From assembly GCA_017417085.1 (NCBI GenBank), contig JAFPZV010000122.1, positions 1-6,235 of the forward strand: a stretch of DNA of 6,235 bases, read 5' to 3'. Shown here one piece after another: positions 1 to 5,802 of this stretch. How positions within the stretch are numbered: position 1 is the first letter of the stretch; each line of letters begins with the position of its first letter. The notes under the pieces are model-generated. The model was not told the DNA's origin and made no database searches. It saw only the letters and a program-made list of their open reading frames with translations. The translations under genes were made by a program, and so were the position numbers. The stretch comes from Deltaproteobacteria bacterium (lineage in GTDB: Bacteria; Desulfobacterota; Desulfuromonadia; Desulfuromonadales; JAAYDE01).

Positions 1-46
1 CCTCGCCATCCACGGGACGCTTCTGGGCGGACTTTGCCGTCTTCAT
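1..46 (-). CDS. 5' end of an unidentified gene, translationally coupled to darP (partial)
   Basis: An ATG at 46-44 overlaps the TGA stop of darP (45-43) as ATGA, the usual signature of translational coupling. The frame stays open to the window edge and reads MKTAKSAQKRPVDGE, a basic and probably flexible N-terminus. No strong Shine-Dalgarno sequence precedes the ATG, which fits re-initiation by ribosomes finishing darP. Fifteen residues do not identify a family. From general knowledge, pmbA/tldE or a molybdopterin gene (mog) often lies near darP in other proteobacteria, but nothing visible here supports either. A second ATG in another frame (9-7) is a competing start that the window cannot exclude. 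Confidence 0.5.
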   Translation of the reverse strand, partial: MKTAKSAQKRPVDGE

Positions 47-564
47 GGCGTATTGTCTTGCGCAGGAGCGCCCAAAGGGCTCTGGTTGAGACGCCGGAAG
101 ATTTCACGGGCGGCCCGGCGGTCGCCTTCCTGGGCGGAACGGGCCAGCCGCGCGATGGTTTCCAGATCGCTTTTGGAGAAGACGTCGCGCAGTTCCTCCA
201 GTGCCTGTGCACAGGTGCCGGACGCGCATAGCCGGTCACGCAGATCCTCCAAGCCATGAAAACGCCGGATCGACTCACCGTCGCGCTGTTCCTCCCCCTC
301 GAAAAAGGCCTTGAGCCGCCCGGCCAGTTCCTCGTCATTGCGCAGCTGCGCCGCCAGGTACTTGATCTGGCGCGAGCGCGCGCTGCCGTTCGCGATACGG
401 GCCGCCAGCCGCACCCCCTGCCTGATATCCTCCGGCAGCCGCAGGCGGCCAAGCTGCGCGGGAGAAAGTTCTACCAGGCGCGAGGCCAGTTTCTCGACCG
501 CAAGTGCCGCCCGTTTCAGCGCCGACTTGTTGGGACGGCCGTCGATGAACATCCGCTCTTCCAT
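43..564 (-). CDS. darP: DarP/YjgA (DUF615) family 50S ribosome assembly factor
   Basis: Encodes 173 residues, close to the family's usual 170-185. The E. coli homologue (YjgA, renamed DarP) binds late 50S ribosomal precursors in the cytoplasm and promotes their maturation. The family pattern is clear: NKSALKR near residues 12-18, an alpha-helical stretch through LVELSPAQL, then LPEDIRQGVRLAARI (43-57), SRQIKYLAAQLRN (64-76), the well conserved FHGLEDLRDRL (102-112), and a C-terminal AAREIFRRLNQ. The acidic N-terminal tail of the E. coli protein is absent. I chose the ATG at 564 because a GGGAGG ribosome site sits 6 bases upstream; the open frame extends to 621 but its extra 19 codons read into a palindromic element. 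It follows ftsK on the same strand and its stop overlaps the next gene by ATGA, so it is probably mid-operon. Family call secure; role inferred by homology. Confidence 0.9.
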   Translation of the reverse strand: MEERMFIDGRPNKSALKRAALAVEKLASRLVELSPAQLGRLRLPEDIRQGVRLAARIANGSARSRQIKYLAAQLRNDEELAGRLKAFFEGEEQRDGESIRRFHGLEDLRDRLCASGTCAQALEELRDVFSKSDLETIARLARSAQEGDRRAAREIFRRLNQSPLGAPAQDNTP

Positions 565-570
565 GAAAGT

Positions 571-584
571 CCTCCCTGTAGGAG
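571..584 (-). promoter_or_regulatory. darP ribosome binding site, possibly in a weak hairpin
   Basis: On the minus strand GGGAGG (576-571) precedes the darP ATG at 564 by 6 bases and decides the start. A short inverted repeat, CTCC (584-581) and GGAG (575-572), surrounds part of this site with a 5-base loop, so it could be weakly occluded in the mRNA. The stem is only 4 bp. The ribosome site is clear; any regulatory role is doubtful. Confidence 0.6.
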
Positions 585-609
585 ATAGGCCGGAGGGCCG
601 GGGAAACAA

Positions 610-731
610 CAACTCCCCCACCCGGCTTCACCGGGAGCCCCCTCAAAGAGGGGGCCCACATCTTAAACAATTCTGCCCGCTTGCCCACCCTCTCCGAGGG
701 AGATGGCGCGGAACGCCGGGGGGGGGAGTTG
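610..731. repeat. 122-bp palindromic element with terminal inverted repeats (MITE/REP-like), between ftsK and darP
   Basis: The plus strand begins CAACTCCCCCACCCGGC (610-626) and the reverse complement of the other end reads CAACTCCCCCCCCCGGC (731-715), a 16/17 match. Inside, four small hairpins are arranged symmetrically: CCCGG/CCGGG (621-635), a perfect 8-bp GCCCCCTC/GAGGGGGC with loop AAA (637-655), CCCTC/GAGGG (688-700) and GGCG/CGCC (705-717). A central AT-richer stretch lies at about 658-680. There is no transposase and I see no target-site duplication. The element starts 8 bases past the ftsK stop and ends 45 bases before darP. No T-run follows a stem, so it is not a standard terminator, but as RNA it would fold strongly between the two genes. 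The style resembles dispersed GC-rich intergenic elements of other bacteria, from memory only. Confidence 0.7.
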
Positions 732-738
732 CTCCGCC

Positions 739-3243
739 TCATTCAATGGGATCGATAAAGATCTCGCGGGGGCGGCTGGTGACGTCGGAAGGACCGATGA
801 TCCCTTCCCGCTCCATCTGTTCAATGATACGCGCCGAACGATTGTAGCCAATGCGCAGATGACGCTGCAGCATGGAAATGGAAGCCTGCCGGGTACGCGC
901 CACCAGCGCCAGCGCCTCGTCCCACTTCTCGTCGTAGCCGTCGTCTCCCTGCCCGTCAGGATAGCCGCCCTCGCCCGGCGTTTCCAGAATCGATTCGTCG
1001 TACTCCGGCGAACCTTGTGTCTTCAGATACTCCACGACCCGTTCCACCTCGCCGTCGGAAACGTAGGCGCCGTGCACACGCTTCAACACGCTGCTTCCCG
1101 GTGGACGGAACAGCATGTCGCCGCTGCCCAGAAGGGCCTCCGCGCCCATGACATCCAGAATGGTGCGGGAATCGGTGCGTGATACCACCTTGAAGGAAAT
1201 ACGCGTCGGGAAATTCGCCTTGATTAGTCCGGTGATGACATCCACGCTGGGACGCTGGGTGGCCAAAATCAGATGGATGCCGGCGGCGCGCGCCATCTGC
1301 GCAAGCCGGGTGATGGACTCCTCAATCTCGCGTCCGGCCACCATCATCAGATCCGCCAACTCGTCCACAATGATGACGATGTAGGGCAGGTGGCCGTGTT
1401 CCAGTTCCGGTTCCGCCTTCTCCGTCATCGCCTCCTCCCCGCTTTCCTCCACCGGGGGAGCGGGCCGCTGTTCCAGTTCCTGGGCTATCTTCTGGTTGTA
1501 GCCGTCGATGTTGCGCACCTGCTTGTCGCTCATCAGCTGATAGCGGCGATCCATCTCCCTGAGCGCCCAGGCCAACGCCATGCCGGCCTTCTTGGGATCG
1601 GTTACCACGGGCAGCAGCAGATGTGGGATGCCCTCGTAGATGGAAAGTTCCAGCCGTTTGGGATCCACCATGATGAAGCGTACATCCTTGGGAGAAGCAT
1701 GGTAGACCAGCGAAAGAATCATGGTGTTCACCGAGACCGACTTGCCGCTGCCAGTCGCGCCGGCAACCAGAAGATGCGGCATCTTGGCCAGATCGGCCAC
1801 CACCGCCTGCCCGAAGATGTCCTTGCCCAAAGCCAGCGGCAGCTTGCTGCCCGCCTGCTGAAAGGCGTCGTTCTCCAGGATGTCGCGCAAAAGCACCATC
1901 TCGCGATTCGGATTGGGAATTTCGATGCCCACCACGCCGCTGCCCGGAATGGGAGCCACGATCCGAATGGAATGGGCGCGCAGCGCCATCGTCAAATCAT
2001 CCTGCAGGCTTGCGATCTTGTTGACCTTTATTCCAGGAGCCGGCAGATATTCGTACATCGTCACCACCGGGCCCGGCTTGACTTCCACCACCTGGCCATC
2101 CACATGGAAATCTCCCAGCTTGTTCTCCAGCAGATGGGCGTTCTTCATCAGCACCTCGCGATCCTGCGGCGCCGTGGCGATCTTGGCGAGATCCAGCAGA
2201 TTCAACGCAGGCGGTTCATAGGCGCCCTCCGATGATGCATCCCTGTTTTGATTCGTTTCCTGCCCATCGGGACGCGCCTTCTTCCCTTTGGCCTTACGCT
2301 GAGGCGAAACTTCCGGCGTACAGGAAATCCCGGCAGCATGGGCAGCCGGCATTTGCGATATCTGCGGTGGGGCAATCTCTTCCAGGCCTTCGTCCAGCAC
2401 CGTTTCGCCCCAGCCTTGCGCCTCCCCCGGCTGCGCTTCCGCGGCCGCCATGCGGCGTTCCTCTTCCTTCTGCTGTTTGCGCCGCAGCTTTTCCTGCTCC
2501 CGTTGCTGCTGTTCCTCCCGGCGCTGCGCCTCGCGCTGCAACCGTTCGGCCTCACGCTGTTCATGCCGGAGTTGGCGCTGTTCTTCCTTTTCGGCCTGGC
2601 GCGCCGCCCGCCGGGGCGCCCCTGCCTTCCACCACGAGACGGACCGCCCTATCAGCGTGTGCATCCACCACAGAAGTGAAAAGCGTGTCGCAACCAGCAG
2701 GGCGATCAGCGCGGTCAGGCCCAGAACCAGCGTGGTGCCATTCACGTTGAGGTACTGCCCGGGCAAGGTTGCCAAAAGATGCCCAAAGGATCCGCCCGCG
2801 TCCTTCAGTTTCAGATGCCCGATGGCAAGGTGCGGGCAGCGGAGCGAAAGCAGACCGCACAACGAAAAGACCAGAACGCCCACGGCCAGAATCTTGTGCA
2901 GACGAAAGGTGATTTTGCGCAGGAGCAGCAGGCGCAGGGCTATCACCACCGCGGCCAGCGGCAAAAGAAAGGCCGCAAAGCCAAAAGCCTGATAGAGCAA
3001 ACCGGCAATATGCGATCCGATGCTGCCCATGGCGTTGTAGATTTGCGACGACTGCGCGATCTTGCCGAAAGTGGGATCCCGCAGGTCGTAGCTGTAGAGC
3101 GCCATCAGCAGAAAGGCGCCCACGGCCAGCCAGACAAGCGCCGCAATTTCCCGGCGCAAGCAGGTCATGATGCCCAAAGCGGCATCTGGCGTTTTCGTCT
3201 CCGGCAAATCCTGCGAAGAATGTTTCGGGGTCAGTTTGGTCAT
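739..3243 (-). CDS. ftsK: FtsK/SpoIIIE-family DNA translocase
   Basis: Encodes 834 residues. FtsK is a membrane-anchored ATP-driven hexameric motor at the division septum that pumps chromosome ends apart and activates XerCD recombination at dif. From the chosen ATG: four hydrophobic segments (about 32-51, 75-108, 117-134, 168-195; the second may be longer than one span), a highly charged Gln/Glu/Arg-rich coiled coil (about 215-268), a Pro-containing linker, the alpha/beta motor with Walker A GATGSGKS (495-502) and Walker B IIVDELAD (624-631), the ATQRPSVDVITGLIKANFP signature, and a C-terminal winged-helix gamma domain (about 774-834, with LRIGYNRSARIIEQMEREGI), which in homologues reads polarity sequences. 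An acidic, Pro-rich insertion (about 590-617) lies just before Walker B. The ATG at 3243 is preferred because AAGGA lies 10 bases upstream; the frame can extend to an ATG at 3267 and a TTG at 3273, neither with a ribosome site. Complete, with all motor motifs intact. Confidence 0.96.
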   Translation of the reverse strand: MTKLTPKHSSQDLPETKTPDAALGIMTCLRREIAALVWLAVGAFLLMALYSYDLRDPTFGKIAQSSQIYNAMGSIGSHIAGLLYQAFGFAAFLLPLAAVVIALRLLLLRKITFRLHKILAVGVLVFSLCGLLSLRCPHLAIGHLKLKDAGGSFGHLLATLPGQYLNVNGTTLVLGLTALIALLVATRFSLLWWMHTLIGRSVSWWKAGAPRRAARQAEKEEQRQLRHEQREAERLQREAQRREEQQQREQEKLRRKQQKEEERRMAAAEAQPGEAQGWGETVLDEGLEEIAPPQISQMPAAHAAGISCTPEVSPQRKAKGKKARPDGQETNQNRDASSEGAYEPPALNLLDLAKIATAPQDREVLMKNAHLLENKLGDFHVDGQVVEVKPGPVVTMYEYLPAPGIKVNKIASLQDDLTMALRAHSIRIVAPIPGSGVVGIEIPNPNREMVLLRDILENDAFQQAGSKLPLALGKDIFGQAVVADLAKMPHLLVAGATGSGKSVSVNTMILSLVYHASPKDVRFIMVDPKRLELSIYEGIPHLLLPVVTDPKKAGMALAWALREMDRRYQLMSDKQVRNIDGYNQKIAQELEQRPAPPVEESGEEAMTEKAEPELEHGHLPYIVIIVDELADLMMVAGREIEESITRLAQMARAAGIHLILATQRPSVDVITGLIKANFPTRISFKVVSRTDSRTILDVMGAEALLGSGDMLFRPPGSSVLKRVHGAYVSDGEVERVVEYLKTQGSPEYDESILETPGEGGYPDGQGDDGYDEKWDEALALVARTRQASISMLQRHLRIGYNRSARIIEQMEREGIIGPSDVTSRPREIFIDPIE

Positions 3244-3410
3244 GGTAATCGGATCCTTCAATGACATGCGCAAACCATATCATGCAGGCGATGAGTTGAA
3301 GAGATGCCACGGCGTTCCGGGCAAACGCATTCCCTGAAAAAGCATGAACGCCGATCCCGCGGTCAACCCCTGTCAAAGCACGAAAGGTCATTCCCTGCCG
3401 CAAGACCGGC
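3244..3410 (-). promoter_or_regulatory. Non-coding region upstream of ftsK, probable promoter region
   Basis: No gene is visible here. It lies between the terminator of the small gene and the ftsK start, so it should hold the ftsK promoter. On the minus strand a perfect TTGACA (3376-3371) is followed by TTGACC (3366-3361), a 10-bp spaced direct repeat, but neither has a convincing -10 hexamer 16-18 bases on. A TATGGT near 3284-3279 is a weaker -10 candidate. A 9-bp sequence, CAGGGAATG, occurs twice on the minus strand (3336-3328 and 3397-3389). The ftsK ribosome site AAGGA is at 3258-3254. The exact promoter cannot be placed. Confidence 0.4.
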
Positions 3411-3411
3411 G

Positions 3412-3447
3412 AAAAAGCGCGCCTGGGGGAAGTACCTTCCCCCAGGC
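3412..3447 (-). terminator. Intrinsic terminator of the 60-aa gene
   Basis: A perfect 12-bp inverted repeat, GCCTGGGGGAAG (3421-3432) and CTTCCCCCAGGC (3436-3447) with a 3-base loop, starts 15 bases past the stop of the small minus-strand gene. On the minus strand it is followed by GCGC and then five T residues (complement of 3416-3412). The plus-strand side is followed by AAAAGC, so it works in the minus direction only. It would separate the small gene's transcript from ftsK. The 4-base gap before the T-run is slightly unusual. Confidence 0.85.
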
Positions 3448-3462
3448 AAAAGCACTTGCCGA

Positions 3463-3645
3463 TTACTGCTGCTGTTTGTTCTTCTTGCGCATTTGCAGGA
3501 GAAATTCTCCATCCTGCGGGGAAAGGTTGAAACGGATGCTGGCTTCGTCAATCAGCGCGTAACTCCAGTCACCTCCTCCACTTTGTTCGGAAAGCCACTG
3601 AATCGCCTTGCGCAGATCCATTCCCTTGGTGCCTTCATCTGCCAT
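3463..3645 (-). CDS. Small conserved-looking hypothetical protein, 60 aa
   Basis: I do not recognise a named family. The start at 3645 is well supported: AGGAGGA lies about 10 bases upstream on the minus strand, and a strong intrinsic terminator follows the stop closely, so this is very likely a real single-gene unit. The protein begins MADEGTKGMDLRKAIQWLSE, continues through a Gly-rich turn (SGGGDW), then a predicted helix LIDEASIRFNLSPQDGEFLL (31-50), and ends in a polar basic tail, MRKKNKQQQ. It has no signal peptide, membrane segment or cysteine. The pattern of a helix, then IDEAS.RF.LSP...EFLL, looks like a compact helical fold, possibly a helix-turn-helix-like or protein-binding module, but that is a guess. 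It is transcribed divergently from the LOG gene. The frame extends further upstream to 3873, but those codons cross the promoter region and overlap the LOG gene. Confidence 0.8.
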   Translation of the reverse strand: MADEGTKGMDLRKAIQWLSEQSGGGDWSYALIDEASIRFNLSPQDGEFLLQMRKKNKQQQ

Positions 3646-3826
3646 GGTGTTTGTTCCTCCTTGTTTTTCGGTTGATAAAAAATCTCGACAATCTCTGATT
3701 GGGACTTGTCCAAAAACATTGTATATATGCTGCACTCTACCCGTTTTTTTTCGGTTTGCAAAGGGTGTACCGTTTTTTGATACCAGAGGCAGCAAAGGCT
3801 CATCACTTGTCAGGGAGGTTTTTTTG
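3646..3826. promoter_or_regulatory. Divergent intergenic control region with a candidate sigma-70 promoter toward the LOG gene
   Basis: This AT-rich stretch lies between two divergent genes. On the plus strand TTGGGA (3699-3704), a 17-base spacer and TATATA (3722-3727) form a plausible sigma-70 promoter, each box 4/6 to consensus, giving a 5' leader of roughly 90-95 bases. A near-palindrome, GGACTTGTCC (3702-3711 region), overlaps the -35 side and could be an operator. On the minus strand TATACAAT (3725-3718) could be the -10 box for the small gene, but I see no good -35 for it. T-runs occur at 3744-3751 and 3773-3778. The plus-strand ribosome site GGGAGG is at 3813-3818, 8 bases before the LOG ATG; the minus-strand site is the AGGAGG just upstream of 3645. 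Confidence 0.45.
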
Positions 3827-4852
3827 ATGGAACTTTCATTGGAACGCATCAACGGCGTCATCGACGATCGCATTGACGAACTGATCGCCCAAACCGGGGC
3901 CCATTATCCAGAAATCACACGTGAAATCATCCTTACCGCGCTGAAGGCCGCCATCGAAAGCGACTATCCGCCCGATCTCAAGCTGCTGCGCAACTCCATG
4001 CAGGAAATGGGCTACACCAACAAGGTCTTCGCCCCATACCGGCACCGCAAGAAGGTCACCATTTTCGGTTCGGCACGCACCACCCCCGAGGAAAACATCT
4101 ATCAAAAATGCTGCACCTTCAGCAAACTGTTGGCAGAACGTGGCTATATGGTCATTACCGGCGGCGGCGGCGGCATCATGCAGGCCGGCAATGAGGGCGC
4201 CGGCGCGGAGAACTCCTTTGCCGCCAATATCCGGCTGCCCTTCGAGCAGGCAACCAACCCGGTGATGAAGGAAAATCCCCGTTCCATCGTCTACCGCTAC
4301 TTCTTTACCCGCAAACTGGCCTTCCTCAACGAGGCGCATGCGGTCGTGGGCTTTCCGGGGGGCTTCGGTACGCAGGACGAGGTGATGGAAACGATCACCC
4401 TGGTGCAGACCGGCAAAATGGCGCCGGTGCCACTGGTACTCATCGACGACGACAACGGGGATTACTGGGAAAACCTGCTCACTTTCATGAAAAACACCCT
4501 GCTCACCAAGGGGCTGATCTCCGGACAGGATTTCGGTCTGTTCACGCTGACACGCGATCCCCTAGAAGCGGTGCAGGTAATCGACGACTTCTACCGTGTC
4601 TACCACTCGATGCGTTTTGTGGACGATATGCTGATCGTGCGACTCAACCGCGCCCTGACGGCCGAGCAGGTCGCCATTCTGGAAGAGGAATTTCACGACA
4701 TCATTGCCAGAGGGCACCTGCACCAGGGCGAGGCCCTGCCGGACGAAAACGATCAGCTGGATCTGATGGACCTGCCGCGCCTGATGTTCCACTTCAATCA
4801 ACGTTGCTATGGGCTCCTGCATTCGTTCATCCGGCGTATCAACACCTTCTAG
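3827..4852 (+). CDS. LOG-family (TIGR00730-like) nucleotide 5'-monophosphate phosphoribohydrolase
   Basis: Encodes 341 residues. LOG-family enzymes, often misnamed lysine decarboxylases, cleave the N-glycosidic bond of nucleoside 5'-monophosphates to a free base plus ribose 5-phosphate in the cytoplasm. The Rossmann core runs from about 75 to 255: KVTIFGSART (76-85), the glycine-rich TGGGGGIMQAGNEGA (111-125), and the diagnostic PGGFGTQDE (177-185; family motif PGGxGTxxE). A conserved YRYFFTRK (157-163 region) and LVLIDDDNGDYW (203-214) also fit. It is longer than minimal LOG proteins (about 180-220 aa), with a roughly 75-residue helical N-terminus and a roughly 85-residue C-terminal extension, but shorter than E. 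coli PpnN (454 aa). GGGAGG at 3813-3818 fixes the ATG at 3827; the frame is open upstream to 3608 but crosses the divergent promoter region. It is the first gene of a likely plus-strand operon. The exact substrate is unknown. Confidence 0.88.
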   Translation: MELSLERINGVIDDRIDELIAQTGAHYPEITREIILTALKAAIESDYPPDLKLLRNSMQEMGYTNKVFAPYRHRKKVTIFGSARTTPEENIYQKCCTFSKLLAERGYMVITGGGGGIMQAGNEGAGAENSFAANIRLPFEQATNPVMKENPRSIVYRYFFTRKLAFLNEAHAVVGFPGGFGTQDEVMETITLVQTGKMAPVPLVLIDDDNGDYWENLLTFMKNTLLTKGLISGQDFGLFTLTRDPLEAVQVIDDFYRVYHSMRFVDDMLIVRLNRALTAEQVAILEEEFHDIIARGHLHQGEALPDENDQLDLMDLPRLMFHFNQRCYGLLHSFIRRINTF

Positions 4853-4859
4853 GAGAAAA

Positions 4860-4922
4860 GTGCGAAAGAAGACAGGGCCGCATACAAAGAACAAGTATTG
4901 TGAAAGAGCATATCCATCATGA
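4860..4922 (+). CDS. Possible 20-codon leader ORF coupled to the Nudix gene
   Basis: A GTG at 4860 follows AGGAG (4851-4855, overlapping the end of the LOG gene stop) by 4 bases and opens a 20-codon frame reading (V/M)RKKTGPHTKNKYCERAYPS. Its TGA (4920-4922) overlaps the Nudix ATG (4919-4921) as ATGA. The peptide is basic and has no recognisable domain. It would explain why the LOG gene is followed at once by a good ribosome site while the Nudix start has only a weak one. It could equally be a chance frame in a 66-base gap; the product itself may not matter. Confidence 0.3.
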   Translation: MRKKTGPHTKNKYCERAYPS

Positions 4923-5446
4923 GGATAAAACAGGAAACCGCCTTTACGGGGCGGAGCTTTTCAGTTGCCCTTGAAGAGCATGAGCTGCCGGATGGCCGGC
5001 GCGCAAGCTATCATGTGGTGCACTATTCTCCCAGGGGAGCGGTGGCGGTACTGCCGCTCTTCGCCGATGGGCGGGTGGGACTCATTCAACAGTACCGACC
5101 ATCGGTTGCGAATCTGGTATGGGAAATTCCCGCGGGCAAGGTGGAGCCGGGTGAAACTGCCGCCGATTGCGCCCGCCGGGAGCTCCGCGAGGAGATCGGC
5201 TACCAGGTCGATCAACTTCAACCGCTGGGACGGGTTCACAACGCACTCGGCATGACCGACGCGCAGGTGCAGCTGTTCGCGGCCCAAGTAACCGCCCGGG
5301 ACAGGCAACAGACGGAAGACGACGAATTTATCCGCCTCGTTTGCGTGCCCTGGGCCGAAGCCCTGGCGATGGTAAAAAACGGCGTCATCAGCGACTCCAA
5401 GACCATTCTGGCGCTGCTCCTCTACGAACGGGAGCGCCCGGCATGA
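4919..5446 (+). CDS. Nudix hydrolase, ADP-ribose pyrophosphatase-like
   Basis: Encodes 175 residues. ADP-ribose pyrophosphatases of the Nudix family split ADP-ribose to AMP and ribose 5-phosphate with Mg2+ in the cytoplasm. A canonical Nudix box (GX5EX7REUXEEXGU) starts at Gly73 in GKVEPGE and ends in RELREEIGY (residue 95), with every catalytic Glu present. Upstream, ELPDGRRASYHVVHYSPRGAVAVLPL (22-47) and LIQQYRPSVANLVWEIPAGK (55-74) match the ADP-ribose pyrophosphatase subgroup, in which the first region helps dimerise and bind the adenine. Downstream VHNALGMTDAQVQLFAA resembles the subgroup's S/T-PG-loop region but is diverged. The ATG at 4919 has only a weak AAGAG-like site, and coupling to a short upstream ORF is possible. 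The stop overlaps the next gene by ATGA. Fold secure, substrate likely. Confidence 0.9.
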   Translation: MRIKQETAFTGRSFSVALEEHELPDGRRASYHVVHYSPRGAVAVLPLFADGRVGLIQQYRPSVANLVWEIPAGKVEPGETAADCARRELREEIGYQVDQLQPLGRVHNALGMTDAQVQLFAAQVTARDRQQTEDDEFIRLVCVPWAEALAMVKNGVISDSKTILALLLYERERPA

Positions 5447-5715
5447 CCACATCATCTTTCGGAGAAAAGGGTGCGGAATGCCTCTGGAAGCTGCGCTGGT
5501 TTGTCATAGCGAGGGAGCGCATCGGCGATCTGCGCTGCATTCTCGAAGCGTACGACGGTCTGGCGATGCTGCGCACACTGGATCCGCATCAGGCGCTGGT
5601 GGAAGTGGGCTATCCAGCCTTGCGCGCACGGGATGCGGAAGAGTTGCTCAAGGCTCTGGAACATGAAATCGGCCTTGAGGAAACCGGCTGTCCTCCCCAT
5701 CGTCCCGAACTTTAG
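5443..5715 (+). CDS. DUF4911-like small protein
   Basis: Encodes 90 residues. The ATG at 5443 overlaps the Nudix stop by ATGA, so translation is coupled. A core of about residues 19-75 reads RWFVIARERIGDLRCILEAY, then DGLAMLRTLDPHQALVEVGYPA, then a helix ARDAEELLKALEHEIGL. This matches my memory of DUF4911 proteins, small alpha/beta domains common in Desulfobacterota and some Firmicutes, in which a helix of the form LK..LEAY(D/E)GLA is followed by strands VRT.D...ALVE. The function of that family is unknown to me. There is no signal peptide or membrane segment, so it is likely cytosolic. A larger out-of-frame-looking extension (from 5167) overlaps the Nudix gene and is not the start. The GC-rich tail CPPHRPEL ends it. 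Family call moderate; coding status good because of the overlap and the conserved-looking core. Confidence 0.72.
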   Translation: MTTSSFGEKGAECLWKLRWFVIARERIGDLRCILEAYDGLAMLRTLDPHQALVEVGYPALRARDAEELLKALEHEIGLEETGCPPHRPEL

Positions 5716-5802
5716 AGGGAAACTGCTTTCACGGGGTTTCAACGACGATCCGGCAATTTTCGGGGACTTTTCCGGTTTCAGCAAAGGATTTGAAGGATCT
5801 CC

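Noticed and set aside
637..655. The 8-bp GCCCCCTC/GAGGGGGC hairpin as an ftsK terminator
   Set aside because: No T-run follows on either strand, and it is better explained as part of the palindromic element.
335..742. A 135-codon minus-strand frame across the palindromic element
   Set aside because: It overlaps conserved darP sequence in a different frame and its N-terminus is translated repeat.
947..954. GGGCAGGG on the minus strand inside ftsK, matching the E. coli KOPS consensus
   Set aside because: About one match to a 7-fixed-base pattern is expected by chance in a window of this size on two strands.
1273..2235. A 320-codon plus-strand open frame inside ftsK
   Set aside because: It is antisense to the conserved FtsK motor domain; its His/Gln-rich translation has no domain and follows from reverse reading of a GC-rich gene.
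3371..3376. Perfect TTGACA -35 box upstream of ftsK
   Set aside because: No acceptable -10 hexamer at 16-18 bases, so it is not called as a promoter on its own.
2561..3403. A 280-codon minus-strand open frame overlapping the ftsK N-terminus
   Set aside because: Same strand but another frame; ftsK has clear membrane segments and coiled coil here, while this frame has no recognisable domain.
3608..3826. N-terminal extension of the LOG gene by 73 codons
   Set aside because: It crosses the small gene and the AT-rich promoter region; a good GGGAGG site sets the start at 3827.
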